A stretch of DNA of 64,000 nucleotides from Microbulbifer bruguierae. Its GTDB lineage: Bacteria; Pseudomonadota; Gammaproteobacteria; Pseudomonadales; Cellvibrionaceae. The notes beneath the pieces were generated by a model. That model was not told where the DNA came from. It was given only the letters and a program-made list of their open reading frames with translations, and did not search any database. Positions 1 through 9,830 of the stretch are shown in pieces; within the stretch, counting starts at the first letter, position 1; each line of letters opens with the position of its first letter. The translations under genes and the position numbers were made by a program. The stretch lies in NCBI RefSeq assembly GCF_029869925.1, contig NZ_CP118605.1:1302001-1366000 (forward strand), written 5' to 3'.

Positions 1-2654
1 CTGATGCCTTCAAACTGGGCGCACAACACCAGAAAGACCACCAGTGCGGCAATGGCGTAGGTCATCGCCACTTCCCGTGAGCTCTCCTCCAGTGAATTCG
101 CCTCGCCGAGGAACGTAATCCCCACGTCTTCCGGTAGCAGTTCACTGGCAAGCTGCCTCATATCCTCAACCGCGCTCGCCAGTGGATAACCTGAATCCAG
201 TCCGGCATCGATTTCTATAGCACGGCGCTGGCCATGGCGATCCAGCTCTGCGGCCACGCTCTCTTCTCGCAGAGTGACCATGCTCGAGAGCGGCAACAGA
301 TCACCGCGTTCACTCTTCACGTAGAGATTGACCAGATCTTCCGGAGAGGAAATCGTACTGTTCGCCGTTTCCAACATAATGGGTACCGCTTGGTCCCCCA
401 CATTCAGGTCCACCACATCAAGGCCATCGACAACCGCGCGCAGTGTGGTGGCAATATTGGTTAGCGGTACGCCAAGATCGGCGGCGCGACGACGATCGAT
501 TTCAATGGACAGCTGTGGCTGGGTCGGGCGATAACTGATTTCCGGGCGACTCAGGTACGGCAGCCGATCTTCGATGGCGCGGACCATGTTTCGGGAGGCC
601 TGGTAAATGCGCTCATAATCATTTCCCACCAGTGCCACTTTGATACCACCGCCACCACCGCGCAAGGACAGACTGTTGGGGCTGCTTACGCGAATACGCG
701 CTCCGGGAATCTGTTCGAGGGGGCCCTGAATTTCGTCCTTTAATGCCTGCTGAGAAATGGTGCGTTGATCCCAGTCAGCCAGGGGCAGCGTGATCTGCGC
801 GCGGTTCGGATCCCATTGGCCTATTTTGGTCATCACGTCGGTAACATCCCCGCGCTCAACCAGAGGTCTGACCACATCCTCGATATGTTCCGCCTGGCGG
901 GCAATATAGTTCTGGCCCACACCGTCGGGACCGGTAGCATTCACGTAGAGAATGCCGCGGTCTTCCTCCGGTAGCAGCTCTTTACCCAGCACGGTGTAGA
1001 GCGCACCGGCGCCAACCGCGAGTAACATGGCCACGGCAAAACTCAACCAGCCGTGGCGCAGGCAGGAGACCAGGCTGCGCTGATACATATCCCCCAGCCG
1101 TTCCCCCATTTTTACCACGCTGTGATACAGGGTTGAGTTGGGTTCACTCCCGGCAGTGCGGGTGATTCGTGCAGTGAGCATCGGCACCAGTGTCAATGCC
1201 ACGACAGACGACAGCGCCACCGCGGTGGCCAATACCAGACCAAATTCGCGGAACATTCGCCCGGCGGTACTGGGCAACAGCGCAATGGGGATAAAGACGC
1301 TCACCAGTACCGCCGTGGTCGCCAGCACCGCAAAAATTACCTGGCGGGTACCGAGTACCGCAGCCGCGCGCGCGCCCATACCCGTACTGCGCAGGCGCTG
1401 AATATTTTCCAGCACCACGATCGCATCATCCACCACCAGACCGGTCGCCAATACAATCGCCAGCAGGGTCAGAATGTTGATGGAAAAACCCATCAACCAG
1501 ATACCCGCAAGAGTGCCAACAAGCGCGATGGGAATCGCCGTACTTGGTACCAGAGTCGTGCGGATATTGCCGAAGAACAGCCAGATGGCGGCAATCACAA
1601 TCAATATCGTATAGCACAGGCTGGCAACCACCTCCTTCACCGAGCCCTTGATAAATACCGCGCGATCTTCGGTGATGGTGATCTTGAGGTTGTCGAAGCG
1701 AGCATTGAGCGCCGCGACTTTTTGGTAAACGCCATCGCTGATTTCGATGGTATTACTCTGGGCCTGGCGCACGACACCAAGGCCGATCACCGGGCGATCA
1801 TTGAGAAATACCAGGGACTGTACATCTTCCGGAGCAAAAGACACGTGGGCAACATCAGCAACGCGTATATCCCCACGAATAATCGTATCGCGCACCTGTT
1901 CTTCGGTGATCGTGGACGCATCCGTGCGCACCAGTAACTGCTGGTCTTCGGAATTGAAACTGCCGGAGGGCACATCCAAAGGTGCGTTCTGCAGCACCGC
2001 CGCAATATCACTGACCGTCAGGCCAAAACTCGTCAGGCGCAGTGGATCCAGAACCACCCGCAACACCCGCTGGCGCTGTCCGGAGATCGGCACGTCCGCC
2101 ACACCGTCGATGGAAATCAGCTCGGGAATAATATCTTTTTCGATGATGTAGGTGAGCGCTTCATCGCGCAGGGTGTCACTGGTCACGGCCAGCTGCATGA
2201 TCGGCTCCGGCTGATCCGCCGCTTTTATCACCGTCAGCCGCTCGACATCTTCCGGCAGGTTGCGCTCCGCCTGGCTCACGGCCTCGCGTACATCCGCGGC
2301 GGCGGTATCCAGGTCGACGCTCGAATTAAATTCGATATGAATACGAAAACTGTTTTCTTCACTGGAAGATTCGATGTGCCTGATCCCGGAAACCCGGGCC
2401 ACCGCCCCCTCGACGATACTGGCGACCTCCGCGTCCATGGTTTCCGGCGAGGCACCGGGCAAAGCCCCGCGCACGGAAACGATGGGCACATCCACATCCG
2501 GCAGCTCGCGCACTTCCACCGCACTGAAGGCGGCGATACCGGCGATGGCGATCAGCAGGTTCAGTACCAGAATCAGCACCGGCCGCCGGATGGCCAGCGA
2601 GGCAATATCGTTGCGGTGCGCGTCCACGGAATTATCAAGGCTTCGCTCGCTCAT
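1..2654 (-). CDS. RND efflux pump permease, HAE-1 type (3' end beyond window)
   Basis: Inner-membrane proton-driven pump of the AcrB/MexB class, expected to export hydrophobic compounds through a tripartite channel. About 884 residues are visible, beginning with an ATG at 2654; the C-terminus lies beyond the left edge. TM1 is at residues 24-43, followed by a large periplasmic porter region and then TM2 near 340-360. TM4 carries the paired aspartates (D409, D410, in LVVDDAIVVLENI) that relay protons in this family. The start lies 4 bases after the stop of the lipoprotein adaptor gene, so the two are surely co-transcribed. No outer-membrane partner follows within the window; the channel encoded at 7318-8703 may serve. 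The substrate cannot be read from sequence. Confidence 0.93.
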   Translation of the reverse strand, partial: MSERSLDNSVDAHRNDIASLAIRRPVLILVLNLLIAIAGIAAFSAVEVRELPDVDVPIVSVRGALPGASPETMDAEVASIVEGAVARVSGIRHIESSSEENSFRIHIEFNSSVDLDTAAADVREAVSQAERNLPEDVERLTVIKAADQPEPIMQLAVTSDTLRDEALTYIIEKDIIPELISIDGVADVPISGQRQRVLRVVLDPLRLTSFGLTVSDIAAVLQNAPLDVPSGSFNSEDQQLLVRTDASTITEEQVRDTIIRGDIRVADVAHVSFAPEDVQSLVFLNDRPVIGLGVVRQAQSNTIEISDGVYQKVAALNARFDNLKITITEDRAVFIKGSVKEVVASLCYTILIVIAAIWLFFGNIRTTLVPSTAIPIALVGTLAGIWLMGFSINILTLLAIVLATGLVVDDAIVVLENIQRLRSTGMGARAAAVLGTRQVIFAVLATTAVLVSVFIPIALLPSTAGRMFREFGLVLATAVALSSVVALTLVPMLTARITRTAGSEPNSTLYHSVVKMGERLGDMYQRSLVSCLRHGWLSFAVAMLLAVGAGALYTVLGKELLPEEDRGILYVNATGPDGVGQNYIARQAEHIEDVVRPLVERGDVTDVMTKIGQWDPNRAQITLPLADWDQRTISQQALKDEIQGPLEQIPGARIRVSSPNSLSLRGGGGGIKVALVGNDYERIYQASRNMVRAIEDRLPYLSRPEISYRPTQPQLSIEIDRRRAADLGVPLTNIATTLRAVVDGLDVVDLNVGDQAVPIMLETANSTISSPEDLVNLYVKSERGDLLPLSSMVTLREESVAAELDRHGQRRAIEIDAGLDSGYPLASAVEDMRQLASELLPEDVGITFLGEANSLEESSREVAMTYAIAALVVFLVLCAQFEGI

Positions 2655-2658
2655 CGAT

Positions 2659-3747
2659 TCACAACCCCGCCATGCTCGTGACACTGAGCCCTTCGCGCAT
2701 ACGCTGGGTACCTTCGGTGACCACCTGGATGCCTTCCGGCAACTCGGCATCCACTAGAATCGCCCCCGGTACCCGCTGCACTACCGTAGCGGGAATACGT
2801 TTGCTCCTGCCGTCGTCCACCCCCCACACAAAAGCACCGTCATTGCCCCACTGCAGGGCCACCTCGGGAATCAGTGGATAGCGGCCACTCACCAACGTCA
2901 GAGACACGCGGAAGCTCATACCGGGACGCAACAGATCTTGGGAATTGTCTACCAAAGCGCGCGCGGCAAAGGTGCGGGTTTGCGGATTGATTCGACTGTC
3001 GATTTCCACCAGCCTGCCCTGATGCTGCGGGCTGCCATTAGCCCAGGTGGACACGGCGATCGTCTGATCCTGCTGAATCTGGCCGAGAAACAGCTCCGGC
3101 ACCTGGAAAGTCACCAGCAGGTTGCTGCGATCATCAATGGTGGTAATGGCGGTGGAGGTGTCCACCCGGGCACCTGGATCCAGGTCAGTGATGCCGATAA
3201 AGCCGTTGAACGGTGCCGCTATGGTGCGATAACCCAGTGCCACCTGGGCTCGATCAAGATTGAGACGTGCGCGCTCGACCGCACTGCGGGCATCGTCCAG
3301 AGCACTCTCTGTTACCGTGCCGGAAGCGCGGGTGCGCTCGTAGCGGCCGAGCAGCCGCCGGGCATCTTCCAGTTCGACACTGGCAATTTTCACCGCCAGG
3401 TGCTGGTCCCGGTCATCCAGGCGAACAACAGCCTGCCCTGCTTTCACCTGCTCTCCCGCCGTAACGGCGACCTCCACCACTTCGCCGCTGACTTCCGGGT
3501 ACAAAGTCACGCTTTTGACCGCACGGGAAGTCCCTACGGCCTCGATATTGACCTTGCGCGGATGCCACTCCACGACTTCAGTGACGACGGGCTGCGCCGG
3601 GACATCACGTTTTAAAAGCGTTGTGTCACTATCGCCTTTGCAGCCGGCAACGCCCGCGACAATCAACAGCAGCGTGGTGAAAGTGGAAATAGGAAAGCGG
3701 CGAGCGGATCCTTGCTGGGTTAAATTCACTGCGGCACCTGTTGGCAA
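2659..3747 (-). CDS. RND periplasmic adaptor (membrane fusion protein), lipoprotein
   Basis: Adaptor linking the RND pump to an outer-membrane channel. The 362-residue protein has a lipobox (VAGC) with the lipidated cysteine at residue 36, so it should be anchored in the inner-membrane outer leaflet as AcrA/MexA are. A lipoyl half-motif (EVSGEVVEVAVTAGEQVKAG) lies near residues 85-105, followed by an alpha-helical hairpin, the second lipoyl half (AAPFNGFIGI) and the beta-barrel (RPGMSFRVSL). It is immediately upstream of the RND permease gene and 86 bases downstream of the MacB-like permease. An internal start would shorten the unusually long pre-lipobox segment. Confidence 0.9.
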   Translation of the reverse strand: MPTGAAVNLTQQGSARRFPISTFTTLLLIVAGVAGCKGDSDTTLLKRDVPAQPVVTEVVEWHPRKVNIEAVGTSRAVKSVTLYPEVSGEVVEVAVTAGEQVKAGQAVVRLDDRDQHLAVKIASVELEDARRLLGRYERTRASGTVTESALDDARSAVERARLNLDRAQVALGYRTIAAPFNGFIGITDLDPGARVDTSTAITTIDDRSNLLVTFQVPELFLGQIQQDQTIAVSTWANGSPQHQGRLVEIDSRINPQTRTFAARALVDNSQDLLRPGMSFRVSLTLVSGRYPLIPEVALQWGNDGAFVWGVDDGRSKRIPATVVQRVPGAILVDAELPEGIQVVTEGTQRMREGLSVTSMAGL

Positions 3748-3833
3748 TCAATACGGTGTATTCAGGGGAACGTAAGTCCTGCAGGTTACCGATTCTAAAT
3801 TGCAGTTTCCATCGCTCTCGCGATCCGCCCGCC

Positions 3834-5054
3834 TTATTCGTGTCGCAGCGCATTAATGGGATCTAGCCGCGCCGCCCGTCGCGCCGGCATATAGCCGAAA
3901 AGTACGCCGATCCCCGCGGAGAACACAAAGGAAATTAAATTGATCCCGATATCAAAGTGGTAGGGCAGGCCCATCAGTGCTGCCAGCACTACTGAGGCGA
4001 TGGTGGCCAGTAGGATGCCCAGCAAACCACCCAGCGCCGCCAGTACTACTGCCTCGATCAGAAACTGCAGCAGCACTTCCCGCTCCAAGGCACCAATGGC
4101 AAGACGGATGCCGATTTCGCGGGTGCGCTCGGTTACCGATACCAGCATGATATTCATAATACCGATGCCCCCGACCAGAAGGCTGACCGAGGCAACAGCG
4201 CCCAGCAATCCGGTAAGTACCTGGGTGGTGCCGGAAAGTGCATCGGCAATCTGACGGGTATCCAGCACATTGAAATCGTCATCTTCCTTATCCGCCAGGC
4301 GTCGGCGCTCCCGCATCAGTTGCGTCAACCGCTCCTTAACACGATCAATATCCGGCGCATTGGCCACCGAGATCATGATGTCCGAAATATTGCGGCGGCT
4401 GCCTGCGAGCCGGCGCTGCACCGCGCCCAGGGGCATCACGATCTTGTCATCCTGATCGCCCATAGCGGACTGCCCCTTGGACTTGAGCACACCGATAATT
4501 TCACAGGAAAAATTCTTCACCCGCAGTACATCGCCTACCGGCATATATTCGCTGCCGAACAACTCACTGCGAATGGTTTCGCCGATCACACACAGCGTGG
4601 ATCCGAGTCTGGCTTCCTGCTCATTGAAAAAACGCCCCGCGGAGAGCTCCCAGTTCGCGGCGATGAAATAGTCGCTGGTTGTACCCACCACCTCCGTTGT
4701 CCAGTTTCGGGAATACGCGACCAAGGTGGCACCCACTTCAATTTCCGGTGCGACCGCGGCAATGCCAAGAATCCTTGCGCGAATCGCTTCCACATCGTCC
4801 ATACGGAACGGAGGAGGACCGCTGGAGCCGGCGCTGCCGGGCGGTCCGCGACGAAAGCGCGCCTGGCGCAACATCAGCAGATTACTACCCAGGCTTTCCA
4901 CCTGCTGACGCACCGACTCGGTGGCGCCATTGCCCAGTGTAACCATGGTGATGACCGCGGACACGCCGATGACGATCCCGAGTACCGTGAGGAAAGACCG
5001 CAGTATGTTGCGACGCACTTCCCGCACCGCCAGCAGAAAACTACTCCACAGCAT
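3834..5054 (-). CDS. MacB-type ABC transporter permease (FtsX family)
   Basis: Permease half of a MacAB/LolCDE-like mechanotransmission ABC system. About 406 residues: TM1 near the N-terminus ([13 protein letters not shown]), a large MacB-type periplasmic domain, then three C-terminal helices of the FtsX fold ([20 protein letters not shown] motif, then two more). It ends in the family-typical [12 protein letters not shown]. The start is placed at the ATG at 5054, which overlaps the ATPase stop by 14 bases and has a good AAGGGAG ribosome site; an upstream ATG at 5114 would give a 74-base overlap. In classical MacB the ATPase is fused to this part, whereas here the two are separate genes. Likely role: export of a peptide, siderophore or drug through a TolC-like channel. 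Confidence 0.9.
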   Translation of the reverse strand: MLWSSFLLAVREVRRNILRSFLTVLGIVIGVSAVITMVTLGNGATESVRQQVESLGSNLLMLRQARFRRGPPGSAGSSGPPPFRMDDVEAIRARILGIAAVAPEIEVGATLVAYSRNWTTEVVGTTSDYFIAANWELSAGRFFNEQEARLGSTLCVIGETIRSELFGSEYMPVGDVLRVKNFSCEIIGVLKSKGQSAMGDQDDKIVMPLGAVQRRLAGSRRNISDIMISVANAPDIDRVKERLTQLMRERRRLADKEDDDFNVLDTRQIADALSGTTQVLTGLLGAVASVSLLVGGIGIMNIMLVSVTERTREIGIRLAIGALEREVLLQFLIEAVVLAALGGLLGILLATIASVVLAALMGLPYHFDIGINLISFVFSAGIGVLFGYMPARRAARLDPINALRHE

Positions 5055-5763
5055 CGGAGCGCTCCCTTCCTGCATCACGGACTGATTCATCCCTTGCCAC
5101 TTTGCCATCCACAAAATGCACGGTGCGACGAGCGTAGGCTGCCATCTCTTCCTCGTGGGTCACCATCAGGATAGTGATGCCACTGTCGCGATTCAGGGAG
5201 ACCAGTAACTCCATGATTTCATGGCTGCGACGGGTATCCAGATTTCCGGTAGGTTCATCGGCGAGCAGCAGTGTGGGATTGGTGACAATGGCACGGGCGA
5301 TGGCGACTCGCTGCTGCTGGCCACCGGAAAGCTCCGCCGGCGTGTGATGCTCCCATCCCGCCAGCCCTACCTGGGCCAGCGCACGCCTGGCTGCTGCGGC
5401 GCGCACGTCTGCGGGTTCCCCGCGATACAGCAACGGCAGTTCAACGTTTTCCTGCGCCGACGTGCGCGCCAGCAGGTTGAACCCCTGAAACACGAAACCG
5501 AGGAAATGCCGACGCAACAGAGCCCGCTCATTGCGCGATAGCTTTTCCACACTGACATCGCGAAACCGGTAGTTGCCACTGGTGGGAATATCGAGACAAC
5601 CGATGATATTCATCACCGTCGACTTACCCGAGCCACTGGGCCCCATCACCGCGACGAAGTCTCCCTCCTCGACGATCAGGTCCACACCCTGCAGAGCCTG
5701 GAACGCGGCCGTCCCCTGGCCATAGCGTTTGGTAACGCCGGAAAACGCCAGCAGCGCACTCAT
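5041..5763 (-). CDS. ABC transporter ATP-binding protein, MacB/LolD type
   Basis: Cytoplasmic ATPase partner of the adjacent FtsX-type permease. In 240 residues it shows Walker [10 protein letters not shown] (41-49), the ABC signature LSGGQQQR, Walker [13 protein letters not shown] and the switch histidine (MVTHEEE). The [10 protein letters not shown] wording is typical of the MacB/LolD/FtsE branch. Its start overlaps the end of the adaptor gene by 4 bases and its end overlaps the permease start by 14 bases, so translation of the three is probably coupled. The substrate is unknown. Confidence 0.93.
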   Translation of the reverse strand: MSALLAFSGVTKRYGQGTAAFQALQGVDLIVEEGDFVAVMGPSGSGKSTVMNIIGCLDIPTSGNYRFRDVSVEKLSRNERALLRRHFLGFVFQGFNLLARTSAQENVELPLLYRGEPADVRAAAARRALAQVGLAGWEHHTPAELSGGQQQRVAIARAIVTNPTLLLADEPTGNLDTRRSHEIMELLVSLNRDSGITILMVTHEEEMAAYARRTVHFVDGKVARDESVRDAGRERSDAVE

Positions 5764-7301
5764 CCGCGGGCCCCTGAAAGTCCGGTAACCACGCGCATAC
5801 CTTCGCGCAGGTCGCCGTCAACAATCTCGGTGTAGCGACTGTCGCTGATCCCCGTGCGCACCCGCACAGGCTTGAGAATCCCGTCTTCGAGCACCCAGAG
5901 ACGGCGCGGCCCCTTCATTGGCAGATTCGACCCGGTATCGTCATTCCCGCGATTGCGGTTGCGCGGCCCCCGCATAAAACGCGGCGGGCCCGGCATCAGT
6001 TGCGAAAGAATACCGCCGCTTTCCCGCGCGCGATTGCCACCACGCTCGCCGGATCGCTCGGGCGGTCCTTCACCTGGTCCTGCACCGGGGGGCATGCCCA
6101 TTCCCGGCCCCATGCCAGGATCCCAGTCCCCTGGCACGCCCTCCGGTCCTTCGCCCTCTGGGCCCCCGGGACCATCGCTCATATCCAGGAAAAATTCGGG
6201 CATCAATTCCACCGGCGGGGTAAAGCGCAGTGCAGCGTTCGGCACCAGCAGCGCGTCCTCGCGGGACTGAGTGGTGATGGTTGCGGTCGCCGTCATCCCC
6301 GGACGCAGGGATTCATCCGGATTCGCCACCGACAACAGGGTCGAATAGGAAACGACGTTATCGACAATACTGGAACCGAGACTTACCCGGGTGACGTACG
6401 CGGGATATTCCCTTCCAGGCCAGGCATCCACCGAAAAACGCGCATTCAACCCTTTGCTGACCTGTCCTATATCGGCCTCGTCGACACTCACCTCAAGTTC
6501 CATTTTCGAGAGATCTTCCGCCAGTGTGAACAGGGTCGGCGCCGACAGGGAGGCGGCCACGGTCTGTCCGGGCTCCACCACCCGGGATAAAACCACTCCG
6601 TCAATGGGCGACACAATAATGGCTTTGGCCAGGTTGGTTTCCGCCGACGCCAGGTCCGCGCTGGCAGATTCCACATTTGCCGCGGCCACCGCACGATCGG
6701 CGCGGGCGCGGCGGTCCGCAGCCTCCGCGCTATCCATTTCTGCCTGTGACGGCAGGCGACCTTCGGTCGCTGCATGCAGGTCCTTGCGTCGCTGGTACTC
6801 ACGAGAGGCCTCAATAACGGTGGCCTCGGCCTGCTGCAGGCGGGCTTCGGCGGAAGCCAGAGACGCTTTACCCTTGCGCACCTGATCCTGCCACTGCACG
6901 GTGATCAGGCGGGCCAGCTCCTGACCTTTTTTAACGTGATCGTTGTAGTCCACGGATACGGTTTCCACGGTGCCGGAAACCTCGGTTCCAATGTCCACCT
7001 GGTTGAGCGGCTGCAGGTTTCCGGTGGCGGTAACCGTTACCTCGAGATTGCCGCGTCCGACGGACGCCGTGGAAAACTGCGGTGCGTCTGCGGCGGCAGA
7101 AAAGCCGCCAAAAGCCCAGTAACCGACAACCGCGACTCCGGCAAGTCCACCAGCAATCATCAATTTGCGGGAAAACCCGGCGCGATTCTCGGTAACGGAA
7201 TCCTTTAAGGAAAAGATACCGGCAATGCCCCCCTGCTTGCGGGATTTTGCCAACATGTCCTGTACAGAGGTATCGCTGCCACTCATCAAATTGCTCTCCA
7301 T
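5760..7301 (-). CDS. MacA-like periplasmic adaptor with a Gly/Pro-rich insert
   Basis: Adaptor (HlyD/MacA family) of the MacAB-type system. It has a single N-terminal membrane helix (about residues 47-63), lipoyl halves around NQVDIGTEVSGTVE and SPIDGVVLSR, a long coiled hairpin between them, and a beta-barrel (LRPGMTATATI). At 513 residues it is much longer than MacA (about 370). The excess is largely a low-complexity Gly/Pro/Glu/Arg/Met-rich stretch at residues 373-465 (bases about 5909-6187), placed between the barrel and the membrane-proximal domain. The start at 7301 was chosen for its GGGAG ribosome site; an ATG at 7331 would add ten residues and overlap the channel gene's stop by 14 bases. 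Confidence 0.88.
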   Translation of the reverse strand: MESNLMSGSDTSVQDMLAKSRKQGGIAGIFSLKDSVTENRAGFSRKLMIAGGLAGVAVVGYWAFGGFSAAADAPQFSTASVGRGNLEVTVTATGNLQPLNQVDIGTEVSGTVETVSVDYNDHVKKGQELARLITVQWQDQVRKGKASLASAEARLQQAEATVIEASREYQRRKDLHAATEGRLPSQAEMDSAEAADRRARADRAVAAANVESASADLASAETNLAKAIIVSPIDGVVLSRVVEPGQTVAASLSAPTLFTLAEDLSKMELEVSVDEADIGQVSKGLNARFSVDAWPGREYPAYVTRVSLGSSIVDNVVSYSTLLSVANPDESLRPGMTATATITTQSREDALLVPNAALRFTPPVELMPEFFLDMSDGPGGPEGEGPEGVPGDWDPGMGPGMGMPPGAGPGEGPPERSGERGGNRARESGGILSQLMPGPPRFMRGPRNRNRGNDDTGSNLPMKGPRRLWVLEDGILKPVRVRTGISDSRYTEIVDGDLREGMRVVTGLSGARG

Positions 7302-7317
7302 GGATTGCGTCTCCCGC

Positions 7318-8703
7318 TTACCAGCTGCCACCGAGTGCCCGATACAGACTGATCATTGCCAGGCTATTCTCTGCCCGCGCGCGCAGCAGGCTCTCTTCGG
7401 CACTCAACACCTGTCGCTGGGCATCCAGCACGGTCTGAAAACTCACAGCCCCGGTCTGGTAGCGGACAAATGCCAGGTCCTGACTGTTGCGGGCTAAATT
7501 CAGGTTTTCTGCCAACTGCGGAATACGGCGCTCGCTACTGTCGAGCGCCACGTAGGCATCGGCCACGTCAGCGAGGGCGGCAAGTAGGGTTTTCTGATAC
7601 GTATTGAGTGCCTGTTCGTACTGTGCATCACGTACCGTGACCTGTTCACGCAGCTTGCCGGCGTTAAACAGGGGAACACTGACAGAACCTAACAGGGAGC
7701 GGGCCAGATTCGCGGTATCGAATAGATCTGCAGCATCAAGGCTGCTGAAATCAAGCCCACCGCCGAGGCGAAAACTGGGATAGCGCGCGGCTTCAGCGGC
7801 ATCACGGCGGTAACTGGCCGCAGTAACTGCGTGTTCGGAAGCGCGCAGGTCCGGGCGACGACGCACCAGATCGGCAGAAATATTGCGGGTGTCGATTGCA
7901 AGGGGTGCCGCCACATAGGGCACCCCGGTAACTGCCTGCAGACGCTGGTACAGAGCCCGGGGTTCTTCCCCCGAAAGGACTGCGAGCGCATGCATGGATT
8001 GGCGCACGGCGCCCTCCTGATCCGGCACCTGGGCCTGTAACTGGCCGACACTGAGACGCGCCTGAGTCAATTCCAGCTCGCTGTCGAGTCCCACGTTATA
8101 ACGCGCCTCAATCAGTTCCGCCGTTTCCCGCTGTGCCGCCAGATTGCGATGGAGAATATTGGACTGCGCCTGGGCGCGGCGCAGGTTCACATAATTGCTC
8201 GCCACCTCCGCAGCCAGCGCCACTTGCGTATCTTCCAGCCTGGCGTTGGTCGCCTGCTGGTCTTCCTGCGCAGCGCGGGCACTATCGCGGTTACCGCCGA
8301 AGATATCCAACTGCCAAGCGGCATCCACACCCGCCCCATAGCGGCTGCTGTCGTCATTGCGCGACGCCGAACTGCCACCGTTTACTTCCGGTAAAAGAGC
8401 TGCGCCGGCAATGGCACTCTGGGCGCGGGCCGACTTCAGGGCTGCCTGTGCACTGCGTAGATCCGGGTTGGCCGCCAGCGCATCACTGATCAGATCCACC
8501 ATCAGTGGATCGTCAAAGCGCTGCCACCAGTCGGCGTGCACCTCGGGAAATTCAAGATCAGACCCGCTGCCGGGTTCAGAGCCTGCCGCGATAGAAAACT
8601 CTTCCGCGTGGCTGATCGCCGTGCACGGTAATGCCATACAGAGTGCGAGCGCCAACAGTCGGGGCGATCGGCAAAGAAAATTCGGAGGGGTTTTCACGGG
8701 CAA
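7318..8703 (-). CDS. Outer-membrane efflux channel, TolC/OprM-NodT family
   Basis: Trimeric outer-membrane exit duct for the downstream efflux systems. It is 461 residues with a signal peptide ending near AISHA-EE (about residue 33) and two OEP repeats, the usual duplicated helical barrel. Family wording includes RRPDLRASEHAV and the closing RALGGSW. Unlike most OprM/NodT members there is no convincing lipobox cysteine at the cleavage site, so it is probably not lipidated. It is the first gene of a six-gene run and the only channel gene visible, so it may serve both the MacAB-type and the RND pump. The first codon is TTG at 8703; GTG at 8697 is an alternative. Confidence 0.9.
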   Translation of the reverse strand: MPVKTPPNFLCRSPRLLALALCMALPCTAISHAEEFSIAAGSEPGSGSDLEFPEVHADWWQRFDDPLMVDLISDALAANPDLRSAQAALKSARAQSAIAGAALLPEVNGGSSASRNDDSSRYGAGVDAAWQLDIFGGNRDSARAAQEDQQATNARLEDTQVALAAEVASNYVNLRRAQAQSNILHRNLAAQRETAELIEARYNVGLDSELELTQARLSVGQLQAQVPDQEGAVRQSMHALAVLSGEEPRALYQRLQAVTGVPYVAAPLAIDTRNISADLVRRRPDLRASEHAVTAASYRRDAAEAARYPSFRLGGGLDFSSLDAADLFDTANLARSLLGSVSVPLFNAGKLREQVTVRDAQYEQALNTYQKTLLAALADVADAYVALDSSERRIPQLAENLNLARNSQDLAFVRYQTGAVSFQTVLDAQRQVLSAEESLLRARAENSLAMISLYRALGGSW

Positions 8704-8816
8704 ATGCGGTCTTATGCTGGAAAGCTAAAGCATGCCGCAGTTGCGCGTTAAGAAGGGTTAATTTCGCATAAATTTCATTAAGCGATTTCACCCCCGGCAG
8801 ATTGTTAAGAGGCCCT

Positions 8817-9830
8817 TCAAGCTTCCCGTGAAAATACCGCCAGGGGGTGTGTGGTGGTGATGGCCATCTGCACTCGATCGCCGTGCCGGGCTTTCACTTC
8901 ATGGCTGGTGCGCACCCGCAGCTGCGTGCCACCTTCAATACTGACCGCATACAGCCGCGAACAGCCTTCATAGCGCACCCAGTCGACCACTGCATTACCC
9001 ATATCCGAGGGCACCAGTGACAGATCGTCCGGGCGCAACAACAAATCCACCTCACCAGAGGCACCATTGATGGGAATACCCGGCGCGGGACCAAGAGCGG
9101 TGATCGCCTGGTTTTGCTGCAATGTTCCGGGGAGAAAGCTGGCCTCGCCCAGGAAGCGGGCGACGAACCGGCTCGCGGGCTCGGCAAAACACTTCTCCGG
9201 GGTATCCAGCTGTTCCAGTTTGCCGCCATTGAGGATCCCGACGCGATCCCCTACGGAGAGCGCCTCTTCCTGGTCGTGGGTCACCCAGATGGCTGGGACA
9301 CCGGCCTCTTTGAGCGCCTCGCGGATTTCCCAGCGCAGGCTGTCCTTGAGCGCGGCATCGAGATTGGAAAGGGGTTCGTCGAGCAGCACAAACGCCGGCT
9401 CGTGTGCCAGAGTGCGCGCCAGTGCAACGCGCTGCTTCTGCCCACCCGAAAGACGCGCGGGCTTTGCATGGCGGAACGGCTCCAGTCCCAATAGTTTCAG
9501 CCAGTGATCCGCCAGTGTGGTATCGGTCAGGCGAAAGCAGACATTCTGCTCCACCGTCAAATGGGGAAACAGTGCAAAGTCCTGAAACACCATACCCACA
9601 TTGCGTTTTTCCGGTGGTACCAGCTTGTCCGCTGTCGCGCGCCAGTTGCCCAGCGCAATCTCTCCCTCGGAAATGGGGATCAGTCCGGCCAGGGCCTGCA
9701 AAATAGTGGTTTTGCCACAGCCCGTCGGCCCCACGAGCATCAGGACTTCGTCCTCCGCCAGCGCGAGGTTCAGGTTTTTCACTACCGGGGTAGAGCCGTA
9801 GTGAACGGACAGATTGCTAACCTTCAGCAT
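8817..9830 (-). CDS. fbpC: Ferric-iron ABC transporter ATPase (FbpC-like)
   Basis: ATPase of a periplasmic-binding-protein-dependent Fe3+ importer. In 337 residues it shows Walker A GPTGCGKTT (34-42), signature LSGGQKQR, Walker B LLDEPLSNLD and switch histidine VTHDQEE, followed by a TOBE-type C-terminal domain (LLLRPDDLSLVP). Its ATG shares one base with the permease stop (TGATG), indicating coupled translation. The ferric assignment rests on the companion binding protein and the upstream Fur box; sequence alone cannot separate it from spermidine or thiamine relatives. Confidence 0.88.
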   Translation of the reverse strand: MLKVSNLSVHYGSTPVVKNLNLALAEDEVLMLVGPTGCGKTTILQALAGLIPISEGEIALGNWRATADKLVPPEKRNVGMVFQDFALFPHLTVEQNVCFRLTDTTLADHWLKLLGLEPFRHAKPARLSGGQKQRVALARTLAHEPAFVLLDEPLSNLDAALKDSLRWEIREALKEAGVPAIWVTHDQEEALSVGDRVGILNGGKLEQLDTPEKCFAEPASRFVARFLGEASFLPGTLQQNQAITALGPAPGIPINGASGEVDLLLRPDDLSLVPSDMGNAVVDWVRYEGCSRLYAVSIEGGTQLRVRTSHEVKARHGDRVQMAITTTHPLAVFSREA

